From contig NC_134569.1 of NCBI RefSeq assembly GCF_050947875.1, positions 205,400,127 through 205,464,126 on the forward strand: a stretch of DNA of 64,000 nucleotides, read 5' to 3'. The position numbers and the translations under genes were made by a program. This DNA is from Dermacentor variabilis. Taxonomy: Eukaryota; Arthropoda; Arachnida; Ixodida; Ixodidae. This document shows positions 44,324 to 57,100 of this stretch, piece by piece. Every line of letters starts with the position of its first letter. The first letter of the stretch is position 1. The notes under the pieces are model-generated. The model saw only the letters and a program-made list of their open reading frames with translations, was not told the origin of the DNA and made no database searches.

Positions 44324-44650
44324 TTATGATTTTAATAAATAATCATGTAGAATAGCACTTATCATTCGGTAAAGTAGGTTATTTGTGTTACTTGGAAAAA
44401 TATCGTCAAATTTTATGTGAAGAGAATTTTCCACGTCACCAATGGGCATCACCTCTGTGATTCTAACGTTCAATGGATCGAGAAGAGCTTTTACAAAATT
44501 AACTTGAGGAATATGGAACTGATGCCAATGTGCAACGAAAAACATACTAGGTTGAGTGTTGAACACTGCTGGCAACGTCTCGTTGGTTATTGGTGATGTA
44601 AAAAATGTTTGTTCCGCAAGTACACGAAACCGAGTTACAAGAGAATGCAT
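44324..44650 (-). other. unrecognised open frame, 108 aa
   Basis: Starts with MHSLVTRFRVLAEQTFFTSP. No domain, signal peptide or splice context that I recognise. It is reported because there is little else in 43945-44949, which otherwise shows nothing identifiable. Confidence 0.2.
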
Positions 44651-44949
44651 TTTTTGCCTCTAAATACAGAATAGTGTTTTGCTAAAATTTGAGCAGCCCT
44701 AAACGTAGTCTTAATGCCTCCTTTTCTTTTGTCTCTCTCTGTTTTATTTTTTTTTCAATCTTGTGTGCTAAAAAGGGTTGGTTAAGTAAACACTAACTCC
44801 CCAAGAAGAATTCATCCTCTTTCTAAAAGAACAAGGGGGCGAAGCTTATAGGCAGGAGCCCCAGAGTGTAGCAAACATCCGAATTCAATGACAGGGCGCA
44901 AGGTAAATTGATAACAATGTAGCCCTGCGCACCCTCGATCAACTGTTGC

Positions 44950-45435
44950 TTATTCTACGTAACAAAGCCGTAGTTGAACGTCCTTGCCAGCGATACAATC
45001 CATGTGCGCATGCCATGAAATAGAGCTACATAACACCGTATACATAACACCAAGACACTCAACAACATCTACTTGGGACATGAAATCAAGTTGGTACCAC
45101 AGAGATACATGTACTGAGTGTTTCAGAGAAAATACGAGGAATGAATACTTGTTCACATCTAGAGCCATGGACGAATGGAATTTAGGCAAGCTTTTAGAAC
45201 AGATAAGCACCGTTGCAGGGTTTTCTAAAGTGTATGAATATTCTTTTGTCGATGAGAAGAATGCGATGTCATCCGCATACACCTAAGTATTCACGTCCTC
45301 TTGGGATGGGATGGAGCTCAACAAAATGTTAAATAAAACCGGAGATAGCACTGATCCTTCTGGAACTCCTTCCTACCTTTCTATACGTAGTCGACCTAAA
45401 GCCATTCTGAAAGCAATAAAATTCTCTGTCACTTA
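44950..45435 (-). mobile_element. R1/I-type LINE reverse transcriptase remnant
   Basis: On the minus strand it reads FRMALGRLRIER then EGVPEGSVLSPVLFNILLSS (RT block with GVPQGSVLSP) and VYADDIAFFSSTKEYSYTLE (YADD box). It continues to CLGVMYTVLCSSISWHAHMD. Single-base stops interrupt it. The YADDIAFF version fits the R1/I group better than CR1. Confidence 0.7.
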
Positions 45436-45544
45436 AAATCGACCCACTAGAAAGCACAGGAGAGCATGGCCTAATATTGCGTTCCCCTTTTTTGCTACAA
45501 TGATAATAATAACATATGTAATGTGAATAGCCTTCACCGATGTT

Positions 45545-45710
45545 ACTGAAGCTATTTCCGCGCAATAAAGCAAAAAGAAAGAAAAAACATGCGATAGCGC
45601 GGTGGGTAGGGCGCGCGACTCCAAAATGCACATTGCTCCAGTAAGACCATTCGAAATCCCCGTCGTGGCATTGTTGGGTAGTTTTACTGAACTCTGTGGT
45701 CATAGTGAAG
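45545..45710 (+). mobile_element. tRNA-derived SINE in the gene 3 3' flank
   Basis: A-box-like TAGCGCGGTGGGTAGGGC (45594-45611), then CCAAAATGCACATTGCTCCA, then a B-box-like CATTCGAAATCCCC. Upstream is the AT-rich TTCCGCGCAATAAAGCAAAA. It is at the same place relative to gene 3 as 19735-19850 is to gene 1. Confidence 0.65.
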
Positions 45711-46200
45711 CTATGACCACAGGGCCGAAGGGGGGGGGCGGTTGCAGCAAAAGAGTAGATGTACAGGGTTTAATCATTTTGGAGCAGAAAATGAGGTGGT
45801 GTACATAGGCTTTTCGTACATCAGCTTTCGTGGTTGACCGCTTTCGAACGTAGCGCAGCGATACAGCTGGCAATGTTAATTTATCAGCTTGCTATTTAAT
45901 ATAAGAAGCACACTCTAAGATTTTTTGTAGATGTGGCGCCAACGGACGTGGCAGCTCTTTTGCGGTAGTTTGTTCGGTACGGTACGTGCGGTAGTTTGTT
46001 CAACCCGGCCATAGCCGCCACGTTCCATTGGCTGTGGAATGCAATACACGCTGCAAAAAGTATGCAATGGCTTGTTACGACGTGACAGCGTCGAGTGTTC
46101 CAACTTTGTCCAGGTGTTTATGAAATCACATATCTCCAAGCAGCACCCATCAGGCTAGTAAATATGAAAAATTTCTTTCGTTCGCGCATCACATAACATT

Positions 46201-46206
46201 TTTATT
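46201..46206 (-). promoter_or_regulatory. polyadenylation signal of gene 3
   Basis: TTTATT on the plus strand (AATAAA on the minus), 103 nt after the stop codon of gene 3. Confidence 0.7.
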
Positions 46207-46308
46207 CGCTTTTTCCTTCAACTGTATCAACGTGCACGAAACACACTTAACGACACTACAAGTCAAACTTCTCAGGCTTATATTCCATACACACTGCACC
46301 GAATTTGA

Positions 46309-46890
46309 TTACCGACGGCGGTAACCATGATGAGCAGAGGGCCAATCTCCGTATGCAGGTGGGGCGCCATAGACACCCGGAGCGTAACCCGCTGCATATC
46401 CGGCAGCCCCGTAGCTATAGGGAATACTGCCACCCAAAGCGTATCCGCCAAGTGTAGGACTGCTAGTCACAAGACCCTGACGTCCGTACGGGGCGTCACC
46501 ATGGGCTCCAGCAACGCCTGCGTCGGGGTTGTAGCCGTATCTGCCGTACCCATTGTAGCCACCAGCATTGTAAGGCGCTGCCGCCCTAGCATCAAAGGCT
46601 GTGGGTGCACCACTCTGTGCAGCTCCTGAAGGAACCGGAGGGATGACTGGCGCAGCGTTGAAGACCGCGTCGGCGCTGGCACCAGGGGCGGTGCCGGGCT
46701 CGTTGGTGTCCACGGTGGCACGGAAGCCATTCGCGTCGGCCACGTAATTTACCCGACGGTAGAGGCCGTTGACGTCACGGTAACCGTAGGAGCCAGTCTT
46801 GGCGTTGTTGGAGTCACCTTTCTCGATGCGGAACTGCCGGTTGCCGTACTCGTCCACGTTGTCGTAGCCGAAACTGTACGGCTGAGGTGG
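46309..46890 (-). CDS. cuticle gene 3 exon 3
   Basis: Acceptor GCGTTGCAG on the minus strand, stop TAA at 46311-46309. It encodes 193 residues with the chitin-binding domain and GY-rich tail. Confidence 0.92.
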   Translation of the reverse strand, partial: PPQPYSFGYDNVDEYGNRQFRIEKGDSNNAKTGSYGYRDVNGLYRRVNYVADANGFRATVDTNEPGTAPGASADAVFNAAPVIPPVPSGAAQSGAPTAFDARAAAPYNAGGYNGYGRYGYNPDAGVAGAHGDAPYGRQGLVTSSPTLGGYALGGSIPYSYGAAGYAAGYAPGVYGAPPAYGDWPSAHHGYRRR

Positions 46891-49800
46891 CTGCAACGCA
46901 TAGTGAGAATGAAAGTTTTATTGCGACAGCAATTATACGAACACTCCAAGCGAATTTTTGCCGTCGTCGTTGACGTGAAGTTGCGTACTTATTTACGTAT
47001 ATGCATGCGATAAGTCACGCCATATGACATGCGGCATATGCGGGTTATATTGCTGCACAATTCTATCACTAAAGTTGCTCCTACTAGGCCTTAAACAATT
47101 GACAAAATTATTCTTAAGAAGTTTGAGAATAAAAGCCCACAAACAAATGTAATGAAAGAAAACGCTGACAGCGCGAGCAATTTATACTAAATATTCTCTG
47201 AATGAAATATTAAAAGTGCGAAACAATAACAGAACTCAAACCTGAAAATTATGTAATTTTATTGGCACGGCTGTACACAACGCCCATGATTGGCCCGAGG
47301 AAAGAACTTGGAAACATAACCGATGCGGAAAAGTGGTGTCAATTAGCTAAGAAAGACTTTGGTTTTTATTAATAAAAATAAATCCAACTGCCTGATTGCA
47401 TTATTCAAAGTTCCCTAGCACAACAGCTCGTTTTTATTTAGTCAGTTTACCTTTACTTTAATTCAAGCTGCCAATACCCCCCGAGTCTTACACTTCGTGT
47501 TTTGTTATAAGACGTTGCCGTCGCATTACTTGCCTCGCCCTTATGACGATGCTGTGAAATTTTTCATGGTAACAGAAACTTGAATGGTGTGCAACTAAAA
47601 TCGAAAGAAATAGCAGGGAAAGAAGCTCTTGACGCTTTTGCACTTTTGACTGTAAGAAAACGTCTAATACATTACTGCGGAATCACATATCCAACTGGAC
47701 TTACTATGTACACCATTGAGCACTACTACAACCAAGCGATTTACTTAAATCACTGCTTTAATGACGTCGTCATCGCACAATTGAGAAAATTACCAACCAG
47801 CGCAATATTCTGATTACGTGCGCAGGTGTCGTTGCTATGCGTCTAAGACTCCTCGGCTCCACTAAGGGTGCTCACATATTCAAGGGACCCAAGGTATACC
47901 TCAAAACTGCATGTTACGGCGGTCCCGGTGTGCTGCTAGCATGTGCTTACGCCATCTTCAGGAGCTCCCACGAAAAGAACATGCGCTTATATGTATTGTG
48001 AAGCCAAGGTAAATGTTAAAAACAAGCGACGTAATATTTAAGGTTGTTCTACCTGTATTGCCTGGATTATATAAGCCTTAATACATAAGCCCTACGAGTT
48101 TCTGAAACTAGGCTTGTAACAGCGATGCCTAACGTCATACGTGTCAAATGTCTTGCGGTGATTCCCGCGTACCACCAGGTTTTTGTATCTGATTCCCACA
48201 TTAATTTGACACATTAGTCCTCCTAGGCTCCTTGTGCAGCATTTGATTTTTCCGGTCACCATGGGCAATGGACACCAAGCCTCCTTAAACGTAACATTGT
48301 AAACCTGCTGAACTGTGTTGGGACATGTCATGTATTTACGGATGAGGCAAAGAAAGCTTCGCTTTAAAATGCAATTCTTGTGGTCTTCTGACTTCTGGAA
48401 ATGAAGAGCTACGCTTCGTTTGTTTCAAGAACACAGACAATATAACTGGTATTAAAGCTCTCGACATTTATGGAACGTCGGGGTTACCCCCAGTACATAT
48501 CCGTGACTATAGCGTTTGTACTATAAGTGATAGTCTCCCGCCAGTCCTGCTCTATCATCGTGATAGATTAGACGAATACGTGGATTCGCATGTTCGAGTG
48601 CGACACCGGGCCCCTTCATATGCCGCAATCATTGAAAAGTTTCCTTTGAAAGAAGTTTCAGAGCTTTCCTTAAGATGAGCGTTCAAGCTGACTTTGACCT
48701 CAAGCTTCAGGTGCGACCAGAAACTGCAGCTTATGCTAGAAGCTTGCTTCGATCAATGGACTGTGCGTGACGTGCGATGCTCCTGTTGGCTTAGAAAGTT
48801 TCAGCGCAGGCACCCTGTAACGCCGAGGACTTCATCGACGAATGCTTAAGGGCGTATATAAAGAGCTCTAACTCAGAGAAGGTGCGACGTGAGCAATTCT
48901 TGGCCTTCTTAACTCGGGGGCTTCAAGTGCAGCAAAGCGTGGCGGCATAGAAAACACACTTGGCGCTCACAGAGGCATAGGCGTTGTATCTTGCGTAGGG
49001 CGCCGATGGAGTAGTATAGCCTGCAAAGCCTGCACCCGTGTATCCAGCCTGGTTCGGCTGGTGGTAGTCTAGGGCGTAGGCTTCAAAGACGACGCAGATA
49101 AACAGCACTCGCACCTGGGATTATGGAAAACAGTAATGGACTTCATGTGGGACATCACGAATGCATCTATATAAAATTCGCACATCTGCTCAAGCTGGTG
49201 GGGCGATCAGCACAGAAAACCCCGCAAGCCCAATAGTTGTCGCCGTCAAGTGATGAATTACTTGAGATAGGGCGACACCTTTATCTCACAGGCAAATGCG
49301 ATATGGAAAAGACGTGTTCATACAGGCTATTTATAGTAACGTGGGTCATATATAGAATGACAAAGCAAGCCATAGAATTAGAACTGTTGAAGTGGCTGTA
49401 GAAAAATGATGTAGTGGGGAAACTACCGAATGTGTTGAGACCAGGCAGACGATTTGAGGATATGTCCGTTCTAACGCAGTGCATAGAGATTTCATTATCT
49501 CAAAATGAACCTTTATGGATATTATTTCTAGATATTAGGGGAGCCTACGACGAAGCAGAAAGCCAATTGTTATGCGTAACTCTCAGGCACGAAGGTTTAC
49601 ATCACAATTTCGTGTAGCTGCTGAGAGAGTTACATATAGAGACAACCGAGTAAAAATTGTGTGCGAATGTGAAAAATGTCACGACGTTGTGGAAATTCAA
49701 CAAGGGCTCAAGCAAGGATGTCCTCTGTCTCCATTATTGTTTACGCTTTATGTTAAGGGAATAGAAAGACAACTAGAAGACAGCGAATTAGGATTTCATT

Positions 49801-51682
49801 TATCCTACATTCGTAATGGAGAAATGGTGTAACGGAAGCTCCCTGGACTGAAGTATGTGGATGACATAGTGCTACTAGCGAACAGTAAAAGAGATTTACA
49901 GACACTTGCCAATATCTGCGTTAACGCAGTGACAAATCTAGGCCTTAACTTTAGCAGAGAGAAATTGGCAGCTATGATCTTTTATGAAGAGTCGAGTAAC
50001 TACGTGGTATCAATTCAACAGCTAGTCATTCCCATAGTCAAGCAATACATATAACCTTGGCGTATACATAAATGAATAAAAGACTTAGTCATACACCCAC
50101 CAAGGTAATCTGAACATAAAGGGGAAGCGGAACGCAGCAATAATGAGACATAGCTAGAGTACTTTGGGGCCACAATAAATATGAGATGGTGCGTCGTGTA
50201 TGGAAAGGAGTAATGGTACCAGCGCTAACCTTCGCCAATGCGCTTCTGTGCTTACAATCGGTTATCTTATCTGTGCTGGAAGTTAACCAAAGATCGGTAG
50301 GCCGGTTGGCTTTGGGGAGCCCATGGCAAAACCGCAAATGAGGCAGTGCAGGGTGGCATGAGCTGGGCCTCTTCTTTTTAAATCAAAATTAGCAAAATTA
50401 GTTTTGAAGGACTCAGAATTATGGATGACAATTAATGTGCAGCTAGAGTTCACAAGCATCTGTACCTGAAAGGCGTGCACGCAGAATGGTGGAAGACGTC
50501 AAGAAAGTTGCGAATTATGTACAGGGTACTTGAAAATGTAAATAGAAAACAAGGAGTGATCAGGAAAAAGTGAGAGAAAAAGAGACAGTGAATTGAATGC
50601 AAAGAATGGTAACGAAACGGACCATGGATATTTACAAGAATGAGAAGAAAGAACTTATAGAAGAAATAAATTTGTACGATAATAAAAAGGGTAGTGCCTT
50701 GCTATTTTCGGATCCAGCTGGTTGCGTAGAGGCCAAAACATACAGGAGCATATATTCGCAACAAGCTGAGCCAGGTGCATGGTGCAGAAAAAATCAGGAG
50801 ACCACTCAGCGCGCAGTCATGGCAACCGAAGGTAGCCGGTCAGGTCCTTAGGTGACGTACACCTTCCAGAAGTACCGGATTTAAATTGGACGGAATTATC
50901 AACCAGTGACCAGCTTAGGTAAGCAAGAGAGGCTTAAATTATTGGCGGAAAAAGAACCAGGAAGGGGGTGACTCGACCGGCTCCGTTGCAGGCATAGGTA
51001 GCGGTACATGGTAGAAAAGTTTTGAGGAAGTTAAGAGAAAAGGGTATGGATATGTTTGCCAAAGGTGTAGAATAAGAAGCAAGTATGGGGACCCGCGGTG
51101 GTTATTGGTCCCCGCTTTGTTTAAAAGGGGCCGCCAATAGATCATTATTATCATCATTGCTGCTGTCAGTCAGAATTAACTGCACCCAGGGAAGCTGGGG
51201 TAACAAGCAATTAGCGCCTTGCAAGGGATATCTACAGAATAAAAGCAGCATTGAGCGCCGTTTTCGCGAAAGCTAGAATCTCTTGAATATTTCAATCGGA
51301 AATTCAGACAAGTGAACTGTAGTATTCTCGCAGTAACCTAGAAAGTGCAGTTCTTAATTATAGGCTGCATGCCTTAACGGCTAAGTAATTCATTTTTTAG
51401 CGATTATAAGGGTGAGCTATCGGTATACGTTGGTCTAATTCATTCTGTCAACGCTGAATTTTGCTTGTTTAAGCGTACGTGCACAGTAGTTGCCACTGCC
51501 CAATGGAGGGCAATGTTGAAGCTTTCTAAAAATATTAACTTGGTATTCAAGTACCTCGACATAAAATCTTTTCATTATTTTTTTCCGAACCTTGACTGAA
51601 TCGATGTGGGGAAAGTATATGGCAGTGCATTCCTGCTTCGCTCGGAAAAGGCTATCATAAACACCCTCACCTTTAGGAACAT
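46309..51682 (-). CDS. cuticle protein gene 3, three exons, 245 aa
   Basis: A secreted chitin-binding cuticle protein on the minus strand. Exons are 51682-51671 (MFLK), 49114-48971 and 46890-46309, with phase-0 GT-AG introns of 2556 and 2080 nt. The signal peptide is MFLKVRVLFICVVFEAYA and the mature protein starts LDYHQPNQAGYTGAGFAGY. The Rebers-Riddiford domain begins PPQPYSFGYDNVDEYGNRQF and contains GSYGYRDVNGLYRRVNYVAD and ANGFRATVDTNEPG. The Gly/Tyr/Ala-rich tail ends HHGYRRR. It differs from gene 1 mainly in the tail (for example GDAPYGRQG for GYVPYGPEG). It lies in the left arm of the inverted duplication and is transcribed away from gene 4. Chitin binding is inferred from the family. 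Confidence 0.88.
46891..48970. other. intron 2 of gene 3
   Basis: Alignable with intron 2 of gene 1; the part above 48180 also matches intron 2 of gene 4. It contains a 54-codon plus-strand frame (47837-48001) antisense to gene 3, discussed in the findings, and no other gene. Confidence 0.6.
48971..49114 (-). CDS. cuticle gene 3 exon 2 (144 nt)
   Basis: Acceptor ATAATCCCAG and donor GTGAGC on the minus strand. It differs from gene 4 exon 2 at only two residues (Arg/Gln near the start, Ala/Val near the end). Confidence 0.88.
49280..51170 (+). mobile_element. LINE remnant in intron 1 of gene 3
   Basis: Plus-strand pieces are MTKQAIELELLKW, LPNVLRPGRRFEDMSVLTQC, LFLDIRGAYDEAESQLLC, QQGLKQGCPLSPLLFTLYVK, MDDIVLLANSKRDLQTLANI and MQRMVTKRTMDIYKNEKKEL, ending near an ATTATTATCATCATT tail at about 51150. 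The catalytic box reads VDDI (first Tyr/Phe-Ala changed). It is antisense to gene 3, and the same insertion is present in genes 1 and 4. Confidence 0.82.
51671..51682 (-). CDS. cuticle gene 3 exon 1 (coding part, 12 nt)
   Basis: ATG TTC CTA AAG on the minus strand followed by the donor GTGAGG. The preceding 5' UTR is nearly identical to that of gene 4. Confidence 0.8.
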
Positions 51683-51791
51683 TGCGGTGGAGGCGAAGGT
51701 CCCGCAAGTAGTCCGCAGAGCAACAATCTACAATGCAGCGTAGAAGGGAAGGCGACTGTCTTGTGTTGGTCGCTGCCTGCGCGCAGTGGGC

Positions 51792-51798
51792 TTTTATA
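51792..51798 (-). promoter_or_regulatory. TATA box of cuticle gene 3
   Basis: TATAAAA on the minus strand, 110 nt upstream of the ATG. It is preceded by the conserved GAGAGGTGTCGCTGTGTCTG. Confidence 0.78.
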
Positions 51799-53426
51799 CC
51801 AGACACAGCGACACCTCTCTAGTTGCCACACGAAGTTGCAGCACTCTTGGCTACATTGTAGTGTTCTCTTTGTTTCTGCATCTTGCAAAACCGAAGTGTC
51901 GTGCGTCATGGTGCTCTGAGTCTGCTTTTAGTTTAAGTTGCGTCTGCTTTGAAACACGCGACTGCGTCTGGGACACAAATATATGCGCATTCAGATGAAT
52001 GGTGGCTTGGAACAATTGCCTGAAGGACTTAATATAGCGAGTATCTGGAGATTTCATTGAAGAATTCTACGAACTCTACACATTGCTACCTATATAACTA
52101 AGCTCGTATTATTTGTATTCCCATAGTATTAAAGCAATAATGAGTATGCTTACGTTTTACCTTTTTCACTTTACTTGTTGCAGATATTCCTTATATTCTT
52201 GCAGATACTTGTGCAGGGTGCCCCATTACAACATCTGAGTTTTGGAGCTCTGCCTATATATCATTATACTGCATTATACATATTGCCTCAGTAAGCTTCC
52301 AGCTTGATCTAAAGCGCGGTTTACGGCTAGTGGTTTCAACAATTGAAAATAATGTCATTCGCTATCAATGAAGTTGAACTGATGAATTCGGAAATCATAG
52401 ACGACGTAGTTTGGCGCACAACATTGCTTTGACTATCTCTTGAATATTTGTGTTGCTTTAGAGGAAAGAAAATTCAGTGCAGCTGCTTTAGAAATAGGTC
52501 AGCGTGGTGGGAACGTATGAGGCAAGTTATCTTTCCAATGTCAAATGTTCGTTCAATATATCTCGATATGGACACCTCATTGTTTCTGGTTACCTCATCT
52601 CTTTCTCATAGTGCGTCTTGACTATAGTCTATGCGGCACTTTGTAAGTTCTTGTAAAAATTGTTATTCAGCTGTTAACGTTTACTTGTGGTATTTTATCC
52701 GAAGAGGCTGAAAGAATATATGTTTAACACAGGTGAAATCGTCATGTTGAGGAAGGGTTGCGAAAAAATAGCGACAATGTCGCGACACTTTGACGCTCGA
52801 CAACTGACTGTACAGGCCTATACTGTGAGCTGCACCAGGCTCCCGTCTCACGAATAAATCTACGCACGCATGACATACTTCGTATAAGCCGCCCCTGATT
52901 TTTGCGTAGCATACGTGTGCGAGGAAGTTATCCCTGCCGCTAAACTTCGCAGAGTTAGATTTGTTCTTCTACATCATGTATCATTCATAGTGCATTCCAC
53001 ATGTATAAAAGAGACATTTACGATGGCAATCAAGTGACAGCTCTTAAGTTCTTTATTACTAGTAAATATTAATGTAACTAATACATAGTAATTTCGAAAA
53101 TAAAGCCACATAAATCCCTAATGAAATCTTGTTCTGCAACGTGAGTTATTCTTTAGACTTGATGCATCACCATATTGCATGCTTGTGAGTAACGTAAAAA
53201 TGTGTAATACTTGTACAGCCAGTTCTATTTTGTGGTTATGTTTTATTTTCAACGACAACACAGTTAGCTTTAATCGTCCGTGTCATACGGCGAAAATATA
53301 CACATCTTTCCTGATTACTATAAGACGCCTGCATTACGTGCAAAAGAAATGAAAATACATATTTGAATAATCAACAAACTTTCACTGCTCAATTTTATAA
53401 TCTGGTACTCTAGCGCGCATTCCAAT

Positions 53427-53795
53427 TTATAAATTACCGGTTATTTCACAAGGCACGTCCACGTGGAAATAATTTTGCAACTTCGACCAGTTTTCAGAGA
53501 CAAGGTGTCTAATTCGGGGTAAAAATATAACATTATTCCAATTACTAATGTAGCAAATTGCCTTTTGATGCGCCGAAATTGAAAAAATAATCTTAAAGAC
53601 AACGCATTTCCTGCACACTCTTGGAACGCACCTCTCCAAACATGGGTCATCCTCCAAATTTGTTCCAAGTGAATATGCCATGCGGACCCACTGGCCACAA
53701 TTTGTAAAATCCAACATGTTCGGTAAAGATATCATTTTAAAAATTAAATAGAATTTTGGCAGTTTGTCATATACGCATCTCAATTTCCTACGCAA
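53427..53795 (-). other. 123-codon open frame in duplicon upstream DNA
   Basis: Begins MRRKLRCVYDKLPKFYLIFK and contains CLERCVPRVCRKCVVFKIIF. In the right arm (58386-58755) the same frame is broken by one extra T in a T-run. The gene 1 counterpart (6448-6723) is also open but diverged. No family recognised and no promoter evidence. Loss of the frame in a near-identical copy argues that it is not a gene. Confidence 0.25.
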
Positions 53796-54180
53796 ATAAT
53801 GTCCGAGTAATTATGCCAAAGAATTAGAATTGTGGTATGTGCCACGGGCGGTTCAAGAAATTCTGTTAACGTCTGTACGTCGCCTTAAATATACGGTGGA
53901 TCCATAAGAAGAAAGCTCGTGCGCAACCGTATACTGCCGATGGGTGGCGCTACCTTCAAAATCTAGTGGCTAGAATATGCACAGATCTGCTTATCATACA
54001 CGCACACCTTCCAGTCATAAAATATGCTAGAGTAAGCACGCGCAAGCAAGCAAGATATTTTACCTGCCTATTTAGTGCTCGGGCAGGCCCAGGACTCGCT
54101 CTTATAACATAGGAGGTGTTTAGAAGTGACTCTAAGCATTAAGCACGTTTTCGGCAGTGCTTAAAGTCAGGAGGGGCCTC

Positions 54181-57100
54181 CCTCTTTCTATTCCTTTTAC
54201 GCATTCATTAAACCTTTCGCATATTCAAGAAGCCTTCGAGCGCAGACTTCCACGTCGGATTTGCCCGGTGCATTTGTTTAGATCGACGCCTACAGCCACA
54301 GATCGCTGTTAGCTTCGCATATTGTACAAACGGCGCATCGCTCGTACGAAATAACGTCAAAATGTAGCGGAACAATCATATCTGCGCATATAAGCGGCGT
54401 TGGTCCGCCCTGAGATGAGTCAATATGAGACCGAGCCACATAGACAACGGCAATTGTAATCAAGACACACATGTTACGGGCTGTTTTTACCGATTCTCGC
54501 TTTTGCTTAACTTCATCATGTTTACAGTTTGCGCGTGCTATAAAGTATTATTAGAGAGAGCTGTTCTCGGCATAAGCGCTCACTTATAGGCTGTGTAGTT
54601 CTCTCGAGAAAACGCGGATACCATCTTTGGCCCCTTTGGTCTCTAAGCGAGTTTGTGCTGCTTACCTAATACACTGTCTCTTCTTTCCCCTTTGATGCAG
54701 AGGTAAACGGTGCTTCTCTGGAATTAAGAAATGTGCCAGCACAACAACACGTACAGACCCACCATCTACAATGTGTAGCGAATGCGACGAGCATTCGGGA
54801 ACGGTGACATAAGTACAGAATGTTGGCATAGGGCTATATGGGTGCTTGCCGTCTATGTACGCGCCAAGCGAAGTGAAGAGTAGTTGATATCAAATCGCTA
54901 TAGGGCGACAACTTAACTATAACAGCTGTTTCCGTAGTCCTAACTGCTTAGTTATTAAGTTGAGGTCCATCGGTAGCGAGTGCCCGAACTCTACGGGGCC
55001 TGCAGGACTAACCCAAATTTCGCTAAACAGGATCAACATTGGCTCAAACTTCGTGTGAACGGGTTGAGAGGACTGAAGCTTTTGCATTTCAACTCCGAAG
55101 GCATGTCGACGCACGTTGAGCGCGAATGATTACATATACGAGCGAATGCGCTGCGGCTATGGCGTTGTCGGTTCGACGGCCGATCGCGAGGGGTTCGGTC
55201 GAGCGAACATGGTCGGCACGCTGATTTTGTCGGTGCCGTCGACAACAAAGCCCGTCGCGCTATACGACAATTAGCACCCGTCGATTGCGTTGTTGTAGAC
55301 ATAGTATGATCAAATGGGCTCAGGGACAGTGTTGAATAGTCGACTAATCGTTGGCATCGGCGTCTTGTCGGTCTCGTATCGACCCAGAGTTACCACGCCT
55401 TAAACGAGTACGTGAAGTCAGGCACGCGCTGCCACCACTACCAAGAGAGGACCAACGCTGCAAGAAGACTGCGTCAGCAACGCGATATTTATTGAAGTGT
55501 CGCGCAAGTGTAAGGTAGGGATTTGTCGATAAATTTCATAGCCGTCAATGGAACGCGGCAACTACGTGGTTCACACGGCGCAGTCCGGACGAAGCCCTTG
55601 CCGCTTTCCGTTTTAAACGCGGAGTTGCGATCTTGCGCTACGCATATTTTCGGCACCGCACCGACGTGGAGCTATATACGAGTGCTGTTCCCAACGCGGC
55701 ACCCGCCAAAAGTATTTTTTCCTGGGTACTTTCCTCTGATATCTGGCCGTGCTGCCGCACGCATGTTCCTTCCAAAATGTTTCACCAGTAATCCGCTAGG
55801 ACAGGGCGCATGCGCCGTCCCGCCGTGAAAAAGACGGATTGAGTGGGGGAACTGTGCCGCTGGTTTCGACGAGAGTGCAAGCAGGGTGGTTAAACCAGCA
55901 TAGAAATGATGGTTAAGTACTGAGATTTGCTTAAGCTTCGTCGTTCTAATTTTAAAACAGTTTGCCACTTTGTAAGCTGATTATATTTAATAAACTGCAG
56001 CGTTATAAATAAATAAAGAAAACATCATTAATACTGTCCGTCCCCAGCAACTCCAGTCCAATACAGAAACCATTACTGCACGGACGCATGTACAAGCGGA
56101 ACCGCTGGAATTAGCAGGGACTGCTAATTCGCAGAGTCGTATTGCCGTGTGCACTTAAAAATAGCATTAATTGGTTTGGAATTCAGGGAAATGAAGGCAG
56201 GTAAAGCGTGCTAAACGAAGACATAAGAACGTTTGAAGCAAAAGAGTAAACAATCACATTCGTTCCTTGCTATAAATCCTTGAAGGTTACAACCAGAATG
56301 CAATGATATTATGTGACTGCCTGTTTCGTTACAACTCTCATCGGCCACAGGAGTTGTGTTTGGGAGGTTTACATTTTGTTTACTTTATAGGACGCATTAA
56401 GCAAATTTTTATTGGTGTTCTGCAAATGAATGTATTATTCTGAGTGTACTGCTAACATTCATATAATGTGCCGATTCAATCAAGTCCTTCGAAAAAATCA
56501 TCTTGAAAACGTTGTCTTCAAAAACAAACACCAGTGGTAAAGGGTTAAAGAAATGTGAACTCAAAGCAAGTAATTTTACATGCTACACAAAATATTAGCT
56601 TGCCTTGCTTCTTCTTTCACAACCTCAGGCACACCTACTCACCTACAAAAGCATGCAAAATGCACTTAACTTTGGTACAACACAACGCTCATAATGCACG
56701 ACTAAAGGGATGAAAATTAGCTGGTAACCTAAAGAAACGGAGGTGAACCCACACTAATTCACAAGCAGGTCGCTTCACGCTCAAGTGGCTCATAAACAGT
56801 ACGCTGTCGAAAGAACCTTAGTCGAACAAGGGAGGTGACCGTGATGTGCAGTGCATCGCAGAACGGCATGCAACAGTACAATACGTGCTTTCCCGTTTTT
56901 GCTCAGGCCACATCCACCGATTAATCGCGGTTAAATCATTAATTAAAAAAAGTCGCAGCTTCCCCCGAAAGGCCAAGTATCGATTGCGTTTGCAAGTTAG
57001 TATCTAGCTGTACGAAGTAAGAAGGATAGTAGGTTTATCGGCTGTATAAACTCGTAAATATTGGCTTACTAACTAAATTAACAAGCACGGTGACACGCGC

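Larger units (their letters stand above)
48180..54180 (-). repeat. left arm of a long inverted duplication
   Basis: The reverse complement of this segment matches 57951-64000 continuously. Exon 1, intron 1 (2556 nt in both), exon 2, promoter and about 2.5 kb of upstream sequence are present in both. The left limit is set only by the window edge of the other arm, so the true arm is longer. By eye, identity is around 95 percent in sampled stretches. Confidence 0.92.

Noticed and set aside
53427..53795. 123-aa Cys-containing ORF conserved three times as a possible host gene
   Set aside because: The copy in the near-identical right arm has a frameshift in a T-run, the gene 1 copy is diverged and shorter, and there is no promoter, signal or domain. 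Shared ancestry of the duplicon explains the conservation.
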